Assembly (NCBI GenBank): GCA_017481325.1
Contig: JAFUPG010000089.1
Span: 1 to 8,273 of the forward strand
DNA: 8,273 nucleotides
Reading direction: 5' to 3'
Source of the DNA: Oscillospiraceae bacterium
GTDB taxonomy: Bacteria; Bacillota_A; Clostridia; Oscillospirales; Oscillospiraceae
Below are positions 1 through 7,043 of this stretch, one piece after another. The stretch's first letter is position 1. The number at the start of each line of letters is the position of its first letter. A program made the position numbers and the translations under genes. The notes under the pieces are model-generated. The model worked only from the letters and a program-made list of their open reading frames with translations, made no database searches and was not told where the DNA came from.

Positions 1-148
1 GAGGTGGGTCGCCTTGAAAAGGCGACTCGGAGGGATTCCGCACGCCGCAACACCGTTATTTCGTACGGCTTTCGGCGAATTCGTACTGCCTGCACGAATC
101 CCCCCGGATCGCCTGAAAGGCGATCCGACCCCCTTTAACAAGGGGGTC
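1..148. repeat. Hairpin-rich dispersed-repeat region at left edge
   Basis: Non-coding stretch with three well-formed inverted repeats. Positions 8-15 pair with 19-26 (GTCGCCTT/AAGGCGAC, loop GAA). Positions 105-113 pair with 119-127 (CGGATCGCC/GGCGATCCG, five-base loop). Positions 127-135 pair with 140-148 (GACCCCCTT/AAGGGGGTC, loop TAAC). The last two are directly adjacent, sharing base 127. No coding signal or ribosome binding site supports a gene; the open frame that crosses the region simply reads through the hairpins. The closely spaced perfect stems look like a composite intergenic repeat of the kind dispersed in many clostridial genomes. That class assignment is inference, and the element is probably cut by the window edge. 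Confidence 0.6.
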
Positions 149-158
149 TTTGGTGCAG

Positions 159-184
159 GCAAACTGTTCGGCAAATTTCTGTTT
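159..184 (+). repeat. Direct repeat copy 1 (partner at 8106-8131)
   Basis: This 26-base segment beginning GCAAACTGTTCG matches 8106-8131 at 24 of 26 positions in the same orientation, about 7.9 kb away. Both copies lie in non-coding, hairpin-rich sequence, so the match is not explained by a gene. It looks like a piece of a dispersed intergenic repeat family rather than the ends of one mobile element, because the sequence around the two copies differs. Confidence 0.6.
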
Positions 185-241
185 GACGGCATCAATATCC
201 CAAATCCACACCTTTCATCTTTCCTCTTTTTTCCTGCGGAA

Positions 242-282
242 AAGCCGCCGGGCGAGGGGGCTCTCCCCTCCTCCGGCGGCTT
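242..282 (-). terminator. Likely terminator of the LRR-SLH gene
   Basis: A perfect 10-base inverted repeat (AAGCCGCCGG at 242-251, CCGGCGGCTT at 273-282) with an inner stem GAGGGG/CCCCTC (254-259 and 265-270) lies ten bases past the minus-strand TAA stop at 292-294. Read on the minus strand, the stem closes with a short T run (CTTTTCC). A second small hairpin, TTTTCC/GGAAAA at about 229-243, follows. The stem is strong but the T tract is only about four bases, so termination may be incomplete or factor-assisted. Confidence 0.65.
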
Positions 283-291
283 GCATTCCAC

Positions 292-3200
292 TTATCCCTC
301 TACTACATTATAAATATAGCGCATCAGAATGGTAGCCACCTGGGCTCGGGTGGCGCTGCCCTGGGGATCCAGGTAGACCTGACCGCCCTTTTGGGTGCCG
401 GTGATCAGGCCCTCCGCCACTGCCCAGGCCAGGGGCGACATGGCATAGCCGCTGACCTTGCCGCTGTCGGGGAAGCTGCTCAGATCTGCCTGTTGGGAGG
501 CATCAATGCCCAGGGACAGAGAATAGCGGTAGAGAATGGTGGCCATCTGCTCACGGGTCACGGTGCCGTCGGGGTCGAAGCGGCCACCGCCTACGCCGTT
601 GACCACGCCCTCCGAGGAGGCCCAGGCCACGGCGGTGCTGTACCAGATGCCGCCGGGTACATCACTAAAGCTGCCGTTTCCGCCCGCAGGACTTCCGGCA
701 TAGCGCCACAGCACCGTCACCAGCATGGCACGGGTCATGGGGCTGTCGGGGGCAAAGGTGGTGGCGCTCATGCCGTTAAAGAAGCCGTTGTTCAGGGCAA
801 AATCAATGCCCTCATGGTACCAAATGGCAGGATTTACATCCGTAAAGACCCGACAGGGGCAATTTTCGCCGCCGTCACAGGGCTCCCTGTCAGCGCTTTG
901 CAGCACCGTCACCCCGTCCTCGCCGTAGAGGGCCACACAGGCCGCCTCCACATTCCGGGGCAGCTGCCAGCGGACCGTCAGGGTACCGTCGGCATAGGAG
1001 ACCAGCTGCTCCGCATAGATCAGATTCTCCCGGGTCAGCAGCGGCTCCTCCAGGCTGTGGGCAACGACCAGCAGATAACGGGCGCTGTTGGAAAGGCCGC
1101 TGACCGACATTTCGCCGGCCTTCTCCCCCTGACGACGGGCAGGAGCGCTTTGGCTTGCGGCAGGTGCTTCAAAGGGGATCCAGGTGACCGTTCCCTCGTA
1201 GTCCTGCAGCACCTCTGCCGTCCAGCCGCTGCGGTTGGAGGGATAGTAGGCCACGGTCTCCGTCTCCGAGAAGGTCTGTCTGCCGAAGCTGGGGGCATCG
1301 CCCATGAAGGTCACGGTATCCAGCAGCTCGCACTCCGCAAAGGCGCAGTTGCCCACGGTGGTCACGGTGGCAGGCACGGTGACGGAGCGCACCGCCGTAC
1401 CCTTCAGCGACCAGCCGCCCAGAATTTCCAGGGACTGTCCCAGATCGATCTCGCTGAGGGCTTCGCAGGCCTGGAAGGCATAGGCACCCAGCTCTGTCAG
1501 GCCGTCGGGCAGGTCTACGGAGGTGAGCTTTCCGCAGAACCAGAAGGAGCCATCCCCAATGGTCTCCAGCACGGGGCTGAAGCGGATACGCTCCAGAGCC
1601 TCGCAGCCATAGAAGCTGGCATTTTCCAGAGTGGTAACCCCGTCGCCCAGATCCACCGTGACAATGCCTGTGCAGTAGGCGAAGGCATCTTCTTCCACGG
1701 TGGTCACGCTGTCGGGCAGGTCTACGGACTCCAAAGCGCTGCACTCATAGAAGCTCATGCGCCCCACGGCTTCCAGACTTTCCGAGAAGCGCACGGTTCT
1801 CAGGCTGCCGCAGGCCTCAAAGGCCCGGAGGGACACGGTGGTGACCGTGTGAGGCATATACACCGCCTGCAGACTGCTGCAATTGCGGAAGGCCTCTCCC
1901 CGGATCTCCTCCAGGCCGCTGTTCAGACCAATATTTTCCAAATTTTCACAGCTCATAAAGGCGTATTTTTCCAGAATTTTCACAGAACCCGGAATATTTA
2001 CCGTAATCAGGCTGTCGCAATCCCAGAAGGCCGCCTGACCGATGGCCGTAATGCCCTCGGCCAGCTCCAGACGGGTCAACGCCTGACAGGCATAGAATGT
2101 ACTGTCCGGCAGATCCCCGATGCTGTCGCCCACATAGGCATCGGTGAGAGAGGTGCAGAAGTAGAAGCACTCCTCGCCCATGTTCTCCAGGCGGTCGGGC
2201 AGGTAGATCTCCTCCAGGGCGCTGCACCGGGTAAAGGCCCCGTCCCCCAGATTGACCAGAGTCATGGGCAGACCCACAGAGCGCAGGGAGGTGCATTCCT
2301 CAAAGGCTCGTGTGCCGATGGTCTCCAGACCGGTGGGGAAGCTGATGTCCGTCAGGGCATAGCAGCGGCGGAAGGCGCAGTTGCCCACGCTCTCCAGCTG
2401 GCTGCCCACGGTGACGGAGGCCAGGCTGTCGCAGTGGCCGAAGGCATAGGCTCCCAGGCTCACAAGGCCGTCGGGCAGCTCCACCTCCATGAGGTTTTCG
2501 CAGCCGCAGAAGGCATATTCGTCAATAAGCTCCACGGTCTCCGGCAGCTCCACGGTGTCCAGCTTGCTGAAGCCGTAGAAGGCTTTTTCGGAGATATTTT
2601 CCGCACCGCTCTCCACGATCACGTAGATCACCTGCTCTGCCAGATCCTCCCATTCGTCGGGGGTCTTCATGGTGCCGGTGCCACGGATGTAGAGAGTGCC
2701 GTTATCGTAGAAGAACCAGTTCAGATCGCCGCAGTTACCGGCCTGCAGGCACTCCTGGCCGGAGATCAGGCTGTGGGCAGAGCCCTTGTCATTGGGGCAG
2801 ATGCCAAAACCGAACTCATTTAAGTCAAAGGAATAGTAGAAATCCGCCAGATAGCGCTCGTATTTCAGCAGATTCACGTCCAGATAGAACACATAGAGCA
2901 TCCGCAGATTGATATCGATCTGGGCTCGCACCCTGAGCACGCCGTCGATGCACAGCTGGCATTGGTGCTTGTCGTTGCTTGGGTCGCATTTTAGTCCCAC
3001 GGTTTTGGCGTTCAGCTCCACGCCCGCCGTAAATTCCATGGACACATCCGCCAGGCCCTCCGTTACGATGCTGATGGCCGGAACCATTCTCAGACCCACG
3101 AATACCGTGCCCTCGGCCTCGATCTTGCTCTCGGTCTTGGGCTTGGAATAGAGCTTCTGGCCGTCGATCTTTCCTCCACGGACGCTGACCACATAGCCGC

Positions 3201-4443
3201 CGCTGCTGGAATAGGTGAGGGAGGCGGTGATTTTCGCCTTGGCAGAGATGACAAAATAGGGTCGCACCAGGAATTTCACGCCGAAAATAGGCACCACGGC
3301 GATCTCCGCCAGCTTAATGGCCTTCTCAGCCAGCTCCGCCTCTACGGAGAACTCCGCTCCCAGCTTATAGGACAGCTCCAGACGGACAAAGGAGTTCTCC
3401 CCCACCGCCAGATAGTACTCCAGCTGCGCCCCGAAGGTAAGACCCACCGTAAAGCTCAGCTTTAAGCCGTCCACGATCTCAAAATCCTTCATGCCGAACT
3501 TGAAGGTGGACTCATGCTCCCACTGGCCGTGGTTGGCACGGGTGTCGGGGCCTTCCACGCCCTCGAAGGTGACGCCCTCGTCCATGTCGCTGTCGTCCAC
3601 CACCGCCTGATCCGTGGGCATGTCGGTGTTGATCTTCACATAGTCAAAGACCTCTTCGATCTTCAGCTCCTCCGTGGCGGCCTCCACGGTTAAGATTCTT
3701 CCGACGCCGGACACATCGGCCACCTTGATGATCAGAAGCTCCCCCTCCAGGGTGGTAAAGGCCAGCACCTGCCCCACCTCCAGATTTTGCATGGTATAGG
3801 AGGGGTCACGGAACTCATAGACTCCGTTTTCCTGTCTGGCCAATCTGTTTTGGTGAAGCGATTCCGCCGCCTGCACCGTGCCGGTGGCAAAGACGGCGAA
3901 GTTGGTGGTGTCGCTCTCCTCCAGCTTCAGCACCTGCTCCTGGGGGAAGTCCGCCACGGTCTTGCTCATGAGCGCCTGCATGGCGGAGGTGTAATAAGTA
4001 GAGGTATATGCGCCGCAGAGGGGCTCATAGCTCTCCGGCTCCAGCACAAAGACCTTCAGTTCATAAAAGGCCGGCAGCTCCGGAAGAGCAACGGACACCT
4101 CGGAGTCCAGGCTGCCTGCACTGACCGTGGCAGAGGTCAGCAGCGCACCGCTGTTTTCGTCATAGGCGCCGATGAGCAGCAGCACATCCCGCTCCGCATT
4201 GACGGTCACATGGGCAATGCCCTCTTCTACCTTAATATCACTGACCCAGGTGGGATCTTCCTGATCGAAGTCCCCCTGTAATTCCGCCGCCAGCAGCCGA
4301 CCGAAGTCGTTGGTGCCCTCGTAGCGGCCGCTCATGCCCTCCAGACGGGCGGTTTCCTCCTCCTGCGCCGCCGCCATAGGCACACAGCCCACGCAGATGG
4401 CCAGGGTCAAAAGCAATGCAATCAGTCTTGTTACCGGTTTCAT
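292..4443 (-). CDS. Secreted BspA-like leucine-rich-repeat protein with C-terminal SLH anchor
   Basis: Predicted 1383-residue surface protein. Residues 1-27 form a signal peptide (MKPVTR, hydrophobic core, cut near AAA|Q). Residues about 30-560 are a beta-rich region of unknown fold with Cys486, His493, Cys495, Cys498 and Cys549. At 569-592 is the Gly/Asn-rich strand motif (CGDLNW...NGTLYIRGTGTM) that often precedes LRR_5 arrays. Residues 605-1040 hold 19 repeats, 18 of 23 residues and one of 22, with the pattern LxxVxLPxxLxxIGxxAFxxCxx. A degenerate cap follows to about 1093. Three SLH domains occupy about 1199-1376 and should bind the secondary cell-wall polymer. BspA-like LRRs are linked to adhesion in some bacteria; the ligand here is unknown. 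The in-frame upstream ATGs at 4512 and 4470 are rejected because they lie upstream of, or within, the promoter, whereas the ATG at 4443 has AAGGAGG seven bases upstream. The gene diverges from an SLH protease gene. Confidence 0.93.
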   Translation of the reverse strand: MKPVTRLIALLLTLAICVGCVPMAAAQEEETARLEGMSGRYEGTNDFGRLLAAELQGDFDQEDPTWVSDIKVEEGIAHVTVNAERDVLLLIGAYDENSGALLTSATVSAGSLDSEVSVALPELPAFYELKVFVLEPESYEPLCGAYTSTYYTSAMQALMSKTVADFPQEQVLKLEESDTTNFAVFATGTVQAAESLHQNRLARQENGVYEFRDPSYTMQNLEVGQVLAFTTLEGELLIIKVADVSGVGRILTVEAATEELKIEEVFDYVKINTDMPTDQAVVDDSDMDEGVTFEGVEGPDTRANHGQWEHESTFKFGMKDFEIVDGLKLSFTVGLTFGAQLEYYLAVGENSFVRLELSYKLGAEFSVEAELAEKAIKLAEIAVVPIFGVKFLVRPYFVISAKAKITASLTYSSSGGYVVSVRGGKIDGQKLYSKPKTESKIEAEGTVFVGLRMVPAISIVTEGLADVSMEFTAGVELNAKTVGLKCDPSNDKHQCQLCIDGVLRVRAQIDINLRMLYVFYLDVNLLKYERYLADFYYSFDLNEFGFGICPNDKGSAHSLISGQECLQAGNCGDLNWFFYDNGTLYIRGTGTMKTPDEWEDLAEQVIYVIVESGAENISEKAFYGFSKLDTVELPETVELIDEYAFCGCENLMEVELPDGLVSLGAYAFGHCDSLASVTVGSQLESVGNCAFRRCYALTDISFPTGLETIGTRAFEECTSLRSVGLPMTLVNLGDGAFTRCSALEEIYLPDRLENMGEECFYFCTSLTDAYVGDSIGDLPDSTFYACQALTRLELAEGITAIGQAAFWDCDSLITVNIPGSVKILEKYAFMSCENLENIGLNSGLEEIRGEAFRNCSSLQAVYMPHTVTTVSLRAFEACGSLRTVRFSESLEAVGRMSFYECSALESVDLPDSVTTVEEDAFAYCTGIVTVDLGDGVTTLENASFYGCEALERIRFSPVLETIGDGSFWFCGKLTSVDLPDGLTELGAYAFQACEALSEIDLGQSLEILGGWSLKGTAVRSVTVPATVTTVGNCAFAECELLDTVTFMGDAPSFGRQTFSETETVAYYPSNRSGWTAEVLQDYEGTVTWIPFEAPAASQSAPARRQGEKAGEMSVSGLSNSARYLLVVAHSLEEPLLTRENLIYAEQLVSYADGTLTVRWQLPRNVEAACVALYGEDGVTVLQSADREPCDGGENCPCRVFTDVNPAIWYHEGIDFALNNGFFNGMSATTFAPDSPMTRAMLVTVLWRYAGSPAGGNGSFSDVPGGIWYSTAVAWASSEGVVNGVGGGRFDPDGTVTREQMATILYRYSLSLGIDASQQADLSSFPDSGKVSGYAMSPLAWAVAEGLITGTQKGGQVYLDPQGSATRAQVATILMRYIYNVVEG

Positions 4444-4450
4444 ATGCGTC

Positions 4451-4457
4451 CCTCCTT
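4451..4457 (-). promoter_or_regulatory. Ribosome binding site fixing the LRR-SLH start
   Basis: On the minus strand this is AAGGAGG, seven bases before the ATG at 4443. It selects the start followed by a clean signal peptide over the two upstream in-frame ATGs, which add a 23-residue leader with no ribosome binding site. Confidence 0.9.
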
Positions 4458-4468
4458 TTTCTGCTTTC

Positions 4469-4497
4469 ATTATATCTGAAAATCTTGCCTTTTTCAA
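4469..4497 (-). promoter_or_regulatory. Sigma-A promoter of the LRR-SLH gene
   Basis: On the minus strand, TTGAAA (4497-4492) is followed by a 17-base spacer and TATAAT (4474-4469). That is five of six and six of six consensus bases with ideal spacing. Transcription should begin near 4462, giving a leader of only about 19 bases that holds the ribosome binding site. The upstream edge is two bases from the -35 box of the opposing promoter. Confidence 0.85.
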
Positions 4498-4501
4498 GAT
4501 T
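4481..4501. promoter_or_regulatory. Candidate operator overlapping both divergent promoters
   Basis: A perfect inverted repeat, AATCTTG (4481-4487), spacer CCTTTTT, CAAGATT (4495-4501). One arm lies in the spacer of the minus-strand promoter. The other covers most of that promoter's -35 box and the first two bases of the plus-strand -35 box. A dimeric regulator bound here could control both surface-protein genes. Only the symmetry and position are seen; binding is inferred, and a 7+7 repeat could arise by chance. Confidence 0.4.
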
Positions 4502-4528
4502 GACACTGCCAATTCCGGCGGCTATAAT
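4500..4528 (+). promoter_or_regulatory. Sigma-A promoter of the SLH-protease gene
   Basis: TTGACA (4500-4505), a 17-base spacer and TATAAT (4523-4528): a full consensus sigma-A promoter. Transcription should start near 4535, leaving a leader of about 23 bases with the ribosome binding site AAAGGAGG at 4542-4549. High basal expression is expected unless it is repressed or blocked by polymerase at the adjoining opposite promoter. Confidence 0.9.
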
Positions 4529-4557
4529 GGACGTATAGAAAAAAGGAGGAAAAACCA

Positions 4558-5943
4558 ATGAAATGGATCTATCGTGCAGCCCTGCTGCTGCTTTGCCTGA
4601 GTCTGCTGCTGGCCAGCGTTGGTGCCGTCAAGGGGCTCCCCTTCTACGACGTGCCGGAAAACGCCTGGTACTTTGACTCTGTGGAATATTGCTACTCCCG
4701 TGGCCTCATGAACGGTGTCACCGCCAGCCAGTTCTCCCCGGATACCGGCCTGAGCCGTGCCATGTTCGTCACCACGCTGTACCGTGCCGCCGGTGCTCCC
4801 AGCGTGTCCCAGTGGACGCCCTTCTACGACGTTCCCAGTGGGATCTGGTACTCTTCCGCCGTGGCCTGGGCCTATAACGAGGGCATTGTCAACGGCATGA
4901 CCGCCAACAGCTTTGCCCCCGATGCCAGTCTGACCCGTCAGCAGCTGGTGACCCTGCTGTACCGCTATGCCCAATACCGTGGCATGTCCACCGGCGCCTG
5001 GGCCAGCCTGAGTTATTTCTACGATGCCGGCCGCATCGCCCCCTATGCCAAGGATGCCTTCCACTGGGCCTACGGCAGCGGCCTGATCAAGGGTACCGAC
5101 GACCGCCATCTGAGCCCCGAAGGCACCTGTACCCGAGCCCAGTGCGCCACCTTCCTGTACCGCTTCCTGGATGGCGGCAACAACAATTTCGGCAATTCCC
5201 TGTCCCGTCCCTCCTATGACCTGGGCTCCAACCGCCAGCTGCGAGGCCAGCGCCCCGTTATCCTGTTCTTCATGGACGACTATGAGAGCAACTGGACAGA
5301 GTCTGAGATCAGCACCTTCTGGTACGACGTGGCAGTTCCCGGCCTGGACTATCTGGAGGCGCAGGCATCCTCCCGCTCCATCTATCTGGATTTCACCCTG
5401 GGCTATTTTGCCAACGGTGTCAACGGTGTGACCATGAAATACAACGGCTACATCGACAATGATCTTATGGATGGCACCCTCAACACAGACCTGCTGACCA
5501 CCGCCGCCTCCTGCCTGGGCTACAGCTCCGCCGAGCAGCTGAACGAGGGCATGAAGCAGTACTACGGCACCGACGAGGTGCTCATGATGGTGGTCATCGA
5601 CAAGCCCGGCCGTTCCTTCTGCCTGACGGATCAGTATTACGACAACATCCCCTACATGGAGCACTGCGTGGTCTACAGCCGCTACGACAGCACCGGCGAG
5701 CCCACCATTCCCGCCACCGTCGCCCACGAGACGCTGCACCTCTTCGGCGCCGAGGATTATTATGATCCCTACGGTCTCTACCCCAACCGTCTGGCGCTGG
5801 CAAAGCAGATCTATCCCAACGACATTATGATCGCCGTTTATTACGACATCTACGACAACACCCTGGGCAATTTCACCGCCTACACCATCGGCTGGACGGA
5901 CATCATCCCCGAGGAATGCCGCAACCTCGCCTGGTGGAGCTAA
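4558..5943 (+). CDS. Secreted SLH-anchored metalloprotease-like protein (HExxHxxGxxD)
   Basis: A 461-residue protein. Residues 1-23 form a signal peptide (MKWIYR, Leu-rich core, cut near SVGA|V). Three SLH domains follow at about 28-78, 88-140 and 150-202, for non-covalent anchoring to the cell-wall polymer. Residues about 215-461 form the enzyme-like domain. It contains HETLHLFGAED with His390, Glu391, His394, Gly397 and Asp400, matching the HExxHxxGxxH/D zinc site of metzincins. Asp as the third ligand is known in snapalysin-type (M7) enzymes. Met424, in NDIM 24 residues later, could be the Met-turn. Activity, substrate and exact family are not established; no prosegment is obvious between SLH3 and the catalytic part. 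The start is well supported by AAAGGAGG eight bases upstream and by a consensus promoter. It diverges from the LRR-SLH gene and shares its promoter region. Confidence 0.9.
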   Translation: MKWIYRAALLLLCLSLLLASVGAVKGLPFYDVPENAWYFDSVEYCYSRGLMNGVTASQFSPDTGLSRAMFVTTLYRAAGAPSVSQWTPFYDVPSGIWYSSAVAWAYNEGIVNGMTANSFAPDASLTRQQLVTLLYRYAQYRGMSTGAWASLSYFYDAGRIAPYAKDAFHWAYGSGLIKGTDDRHLSPEGTCTRAQCATFLYRFLDGGNNNFGNSLSRPSYDLGSNRQLRGQRPVILFFMDDYESNWTESEISTFWYDVAVPGLDYLEAQASSRSIYLDFTLGYFANGVNGVTMKYNGYIDNDLMDGTLNTDLLTTAASCLGYSSAEQLNEGMKQYYGTDEVLMMVVIDKPGRSFCLTDQYYDNIPYMEHCVVYSRYDSTGEPTIPATVAHETLHLFGAEDYYDPYGLYPNRLALAKQIYPNDIMIAVYYDIYDNTLGNFTAYTIGWTDIIPEECRNLAWWS

Positions 5944-5959
5944 CCTGAATCCATAAGCA

Positions 5960-5995
5960 AAGGGACACCGAACCGGTGTCCCTTCGTTCTTTTTC
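5960..5995 (+). terminator. Intrinsic terminator, probably shared by convergent genes
   Basis: Perfect 11-base stem AAGGGACACCG (5960-5970) / CGGTGTCCCTT (5974-5984) with loop AAC, followed by CGTTCTTTTTC. It starts 16 bases after the protease stop codon. The convergent minus-strand gene ends at 5994, nine bases beyond the other side of the stem. In the minus direction the tail is poorer (TTGCTTATGG), so termination is likely strong on plus and weaker on minus. Confidence 0.88.
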
Positions 5996-6464
5996 AGAAG
6001 AAAATAAACCATACCGCCACAAGCAGGAGGATCGATATGATCAGATGCCGCCAGTATTTGTCCTCCTCGGCGGACATGATGCCGAAGGAGGCGTAGGCCA
6101 GCCCGTAAAAGGCGAACAGCCACTCCATTCCGCCGAAAATCAGGGTAAAGAGGAATTCCATGATGCCGCTGAAATTGCCGGTTCCGTAGGCCTCCACCAG
6201 CCAGCGGAAAAATTCATGGGATTTGAAGCCCGCCAGGGTGTAGGCGACCACAGTGATCAGGACAATGGAGGCTTTTTTCAGCCAGCCCTTGGCCTCGGCG
6301 GCGAAGCAGAGCACCAGAGATGCGATGCTCAGAGCGCCGAAGAGCACCCAGAAAATGATCTCAATGACGGGGAGCGCCTGTGCAAGCTCCCCGGCCAAAG
6401 CCAGAATCAGCAGAAAAATCCCCACGATAATGGGTGTAAAATTGAAAAACACAACAACGTACAT
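5994..6464 (-). CDS. Small multi-spanning membrane protein, unknown function
   Basis: A 156-residue, very hydrophobic protein that I do not recognise. Likely membrane segments are about 8-26, 33-57, 64-80, one or two between 98 and 128, and 141-156, so roughly five in all. A short charged loop (GFKSHEFFRWLVEAYG) lies at about 80-95 and another (SAEEDKYWRH) before the last segment. No catalytic motif is visible, and the protein ends inside a membrane segment (WFIFF). A longer frame begins at 6548 inside the upstream gene, but the start at 6464 has AGGAGGG seven bases upstream and places the first membrane segment right at the N-terminus. The gene follows the zinc-finger membrane gene by 29 bases on the same strand, so the two probably form an operon. 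A small integral partner of that protein is a guess. Confidence 0.8.
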   Translation of the reverse strand: MYVVVFFNFTPIIVGIFLLILALAGELAQALPVIEIIFWVLFGALSIASLVLCFAAEAKGWLKKASIVLITVVAYTLAGFKSHEFFRWLVEAYGTGNFSGIMEFLFTLIFGGMEWLFAFYGLAYASFGIMSAEEDKYWRHLIISILLLVAVWFIFF

Positions 6465-6471
6465 ACATTCT

Positions 6472-6478
6472 CCCTCCT
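6472..6478 (-). promoter_or_regulatory. Ribosome binding site fixing the start at 6464
   Basis: On the minus strand this is AGGAGGG, seven bases before the ATG at 6464. It supports the 156-residue product over the 184-residue frame opening at 6548, which would overlap the upstream gene by 55 bases and add a soluble leader of ordinary out-of-frame composition. Confidence 0.85.
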
Positions 6479-6493
6479 GCGTGAAAGATTTAA

Positions 6494-6928
6494 TTAACGT
6501 CGGGCAGCATCCAGCACTTTCTTTGCCTCCCGCAGCTCCTTGATCCACTTGACGATCTTAATGGGCAGGGCAACCAGACCGATGATGTAGGCGATCACCA
6601 GCTTGACCAGGAAATAAATGATCCAGCCGACCCAGGACAGCCACAGGAACATGGAGGGCTGAATGCGGTTCAGAATAGTCCAGCCGTAGGGAATGCCGGC
6701 CAGCAGGATGCCGCTGATGTCTCCGATGGCGAAAATACCCACGAACATAAGGATCACGCTGAGAATAATACTGGTAATCATCTCCTTTTTTACATTTCCG
6801 GCGCTCTCTTTGGCGCAGGAGCGACAGGTGGGCGGCTGGAACAGACCGCCGCATTCGCTGCACAGCCCCTTTCCGCAGGTGTTGCAGGTGACCGTTGCCT
6901 CACGGTCGGGATGATAAAAACAACGCAT
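6494..6928 (-). CDS. B-box-like zinc-finger membrane protein
   Basis: A 144-residue protein. The N-terminal 40 residues hold a compact zinc-binding module with Cys3, His6, Cys15, Cys18, Cys23, Cys26, Cys35 and Cys38, enough ligands for two zinc ions. The opening CFYHPDREATVTCNTCGKGLC resembles the B-box-type fingers often found at the start of small bacterial membrane proteins. Two or three membrane segments follow (about 50-68, 72-86 and 93-123), then a basic amphipathic tail (KWIKELREAKKVLDAARR). The finger is probably cytoplasmic, with a protein-binding rather than DNA-binding role; that is inference. AAAAGGAG lies nine bases upstream of the ATG. It is the first gene of a likely operon with the 156-residue membrane protein and diverges from another zinc/membrane gene at 7169. 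Its function is unknown. Confidence 0.87.
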   Translation of the reverse strand: MRCFYHPDREATVTCNTCGKGLCSECGGLFQPPTCRSCAKESAGNVKKEMITSIILSVILMFVGIFAIGDISGILLAGIPYGWTILNRIQPSMFLWLSWVGWIIYFLVKLVIAYIIGLVALPIKIVKWIKELREAKKVLDAARR

Positions 6929-7043
6929 TTTTCATTTCTCCTTTTCTTTAATTCACTCCCCAAATCCCCGGGGGTGTTTATATTAGGGGTATCGGCGGCA
7001 GCGTTAAAAATCCGAGCAAAAAGAGAAAAAATATTTTCCGGAC

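Noticed and set aside
14..313. 99-codon open frame on plus in the left repeat region
   Set aside because: It reads through three hairpins, a dispersed repeat and a terminator, and has no ribosome binding site before its ATG.
391..2823. 810-codon open frame on plus opposite the LRR gene
   Set aside because: It is antisense to the LRR_5 array and follows its periodicity; it has no signal, domain or ribosome binding site. GC-rich regular codons leave the opposite frame open.
4354..4443. Lipoprotein signal in the LRR protein (Cys near ICVGC)
   Set aside because: The -3 position is Cys and -2 is Val, a poor lipobox; a type I cleavage site AAA|Q follows, and SLH domains already supply the anchor.
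4444..4512. N-terminal extension of the LRR-SLH protein from the ATG at 4512
   Set aside because: It lies upstream of the transcript start predicted by the promoter at 4469-4497 and would place 23 charged residues before the signal peptide.
4522..6123. 533-codon open frame on minus opposite the SLH-protease gene
   Set aside because: It runs antisense through SLH and catalytic motifs, crosses the terminator hairpin and a second gene, and has a Gly/Val/Ala-rich composition typical of a shadow frame.
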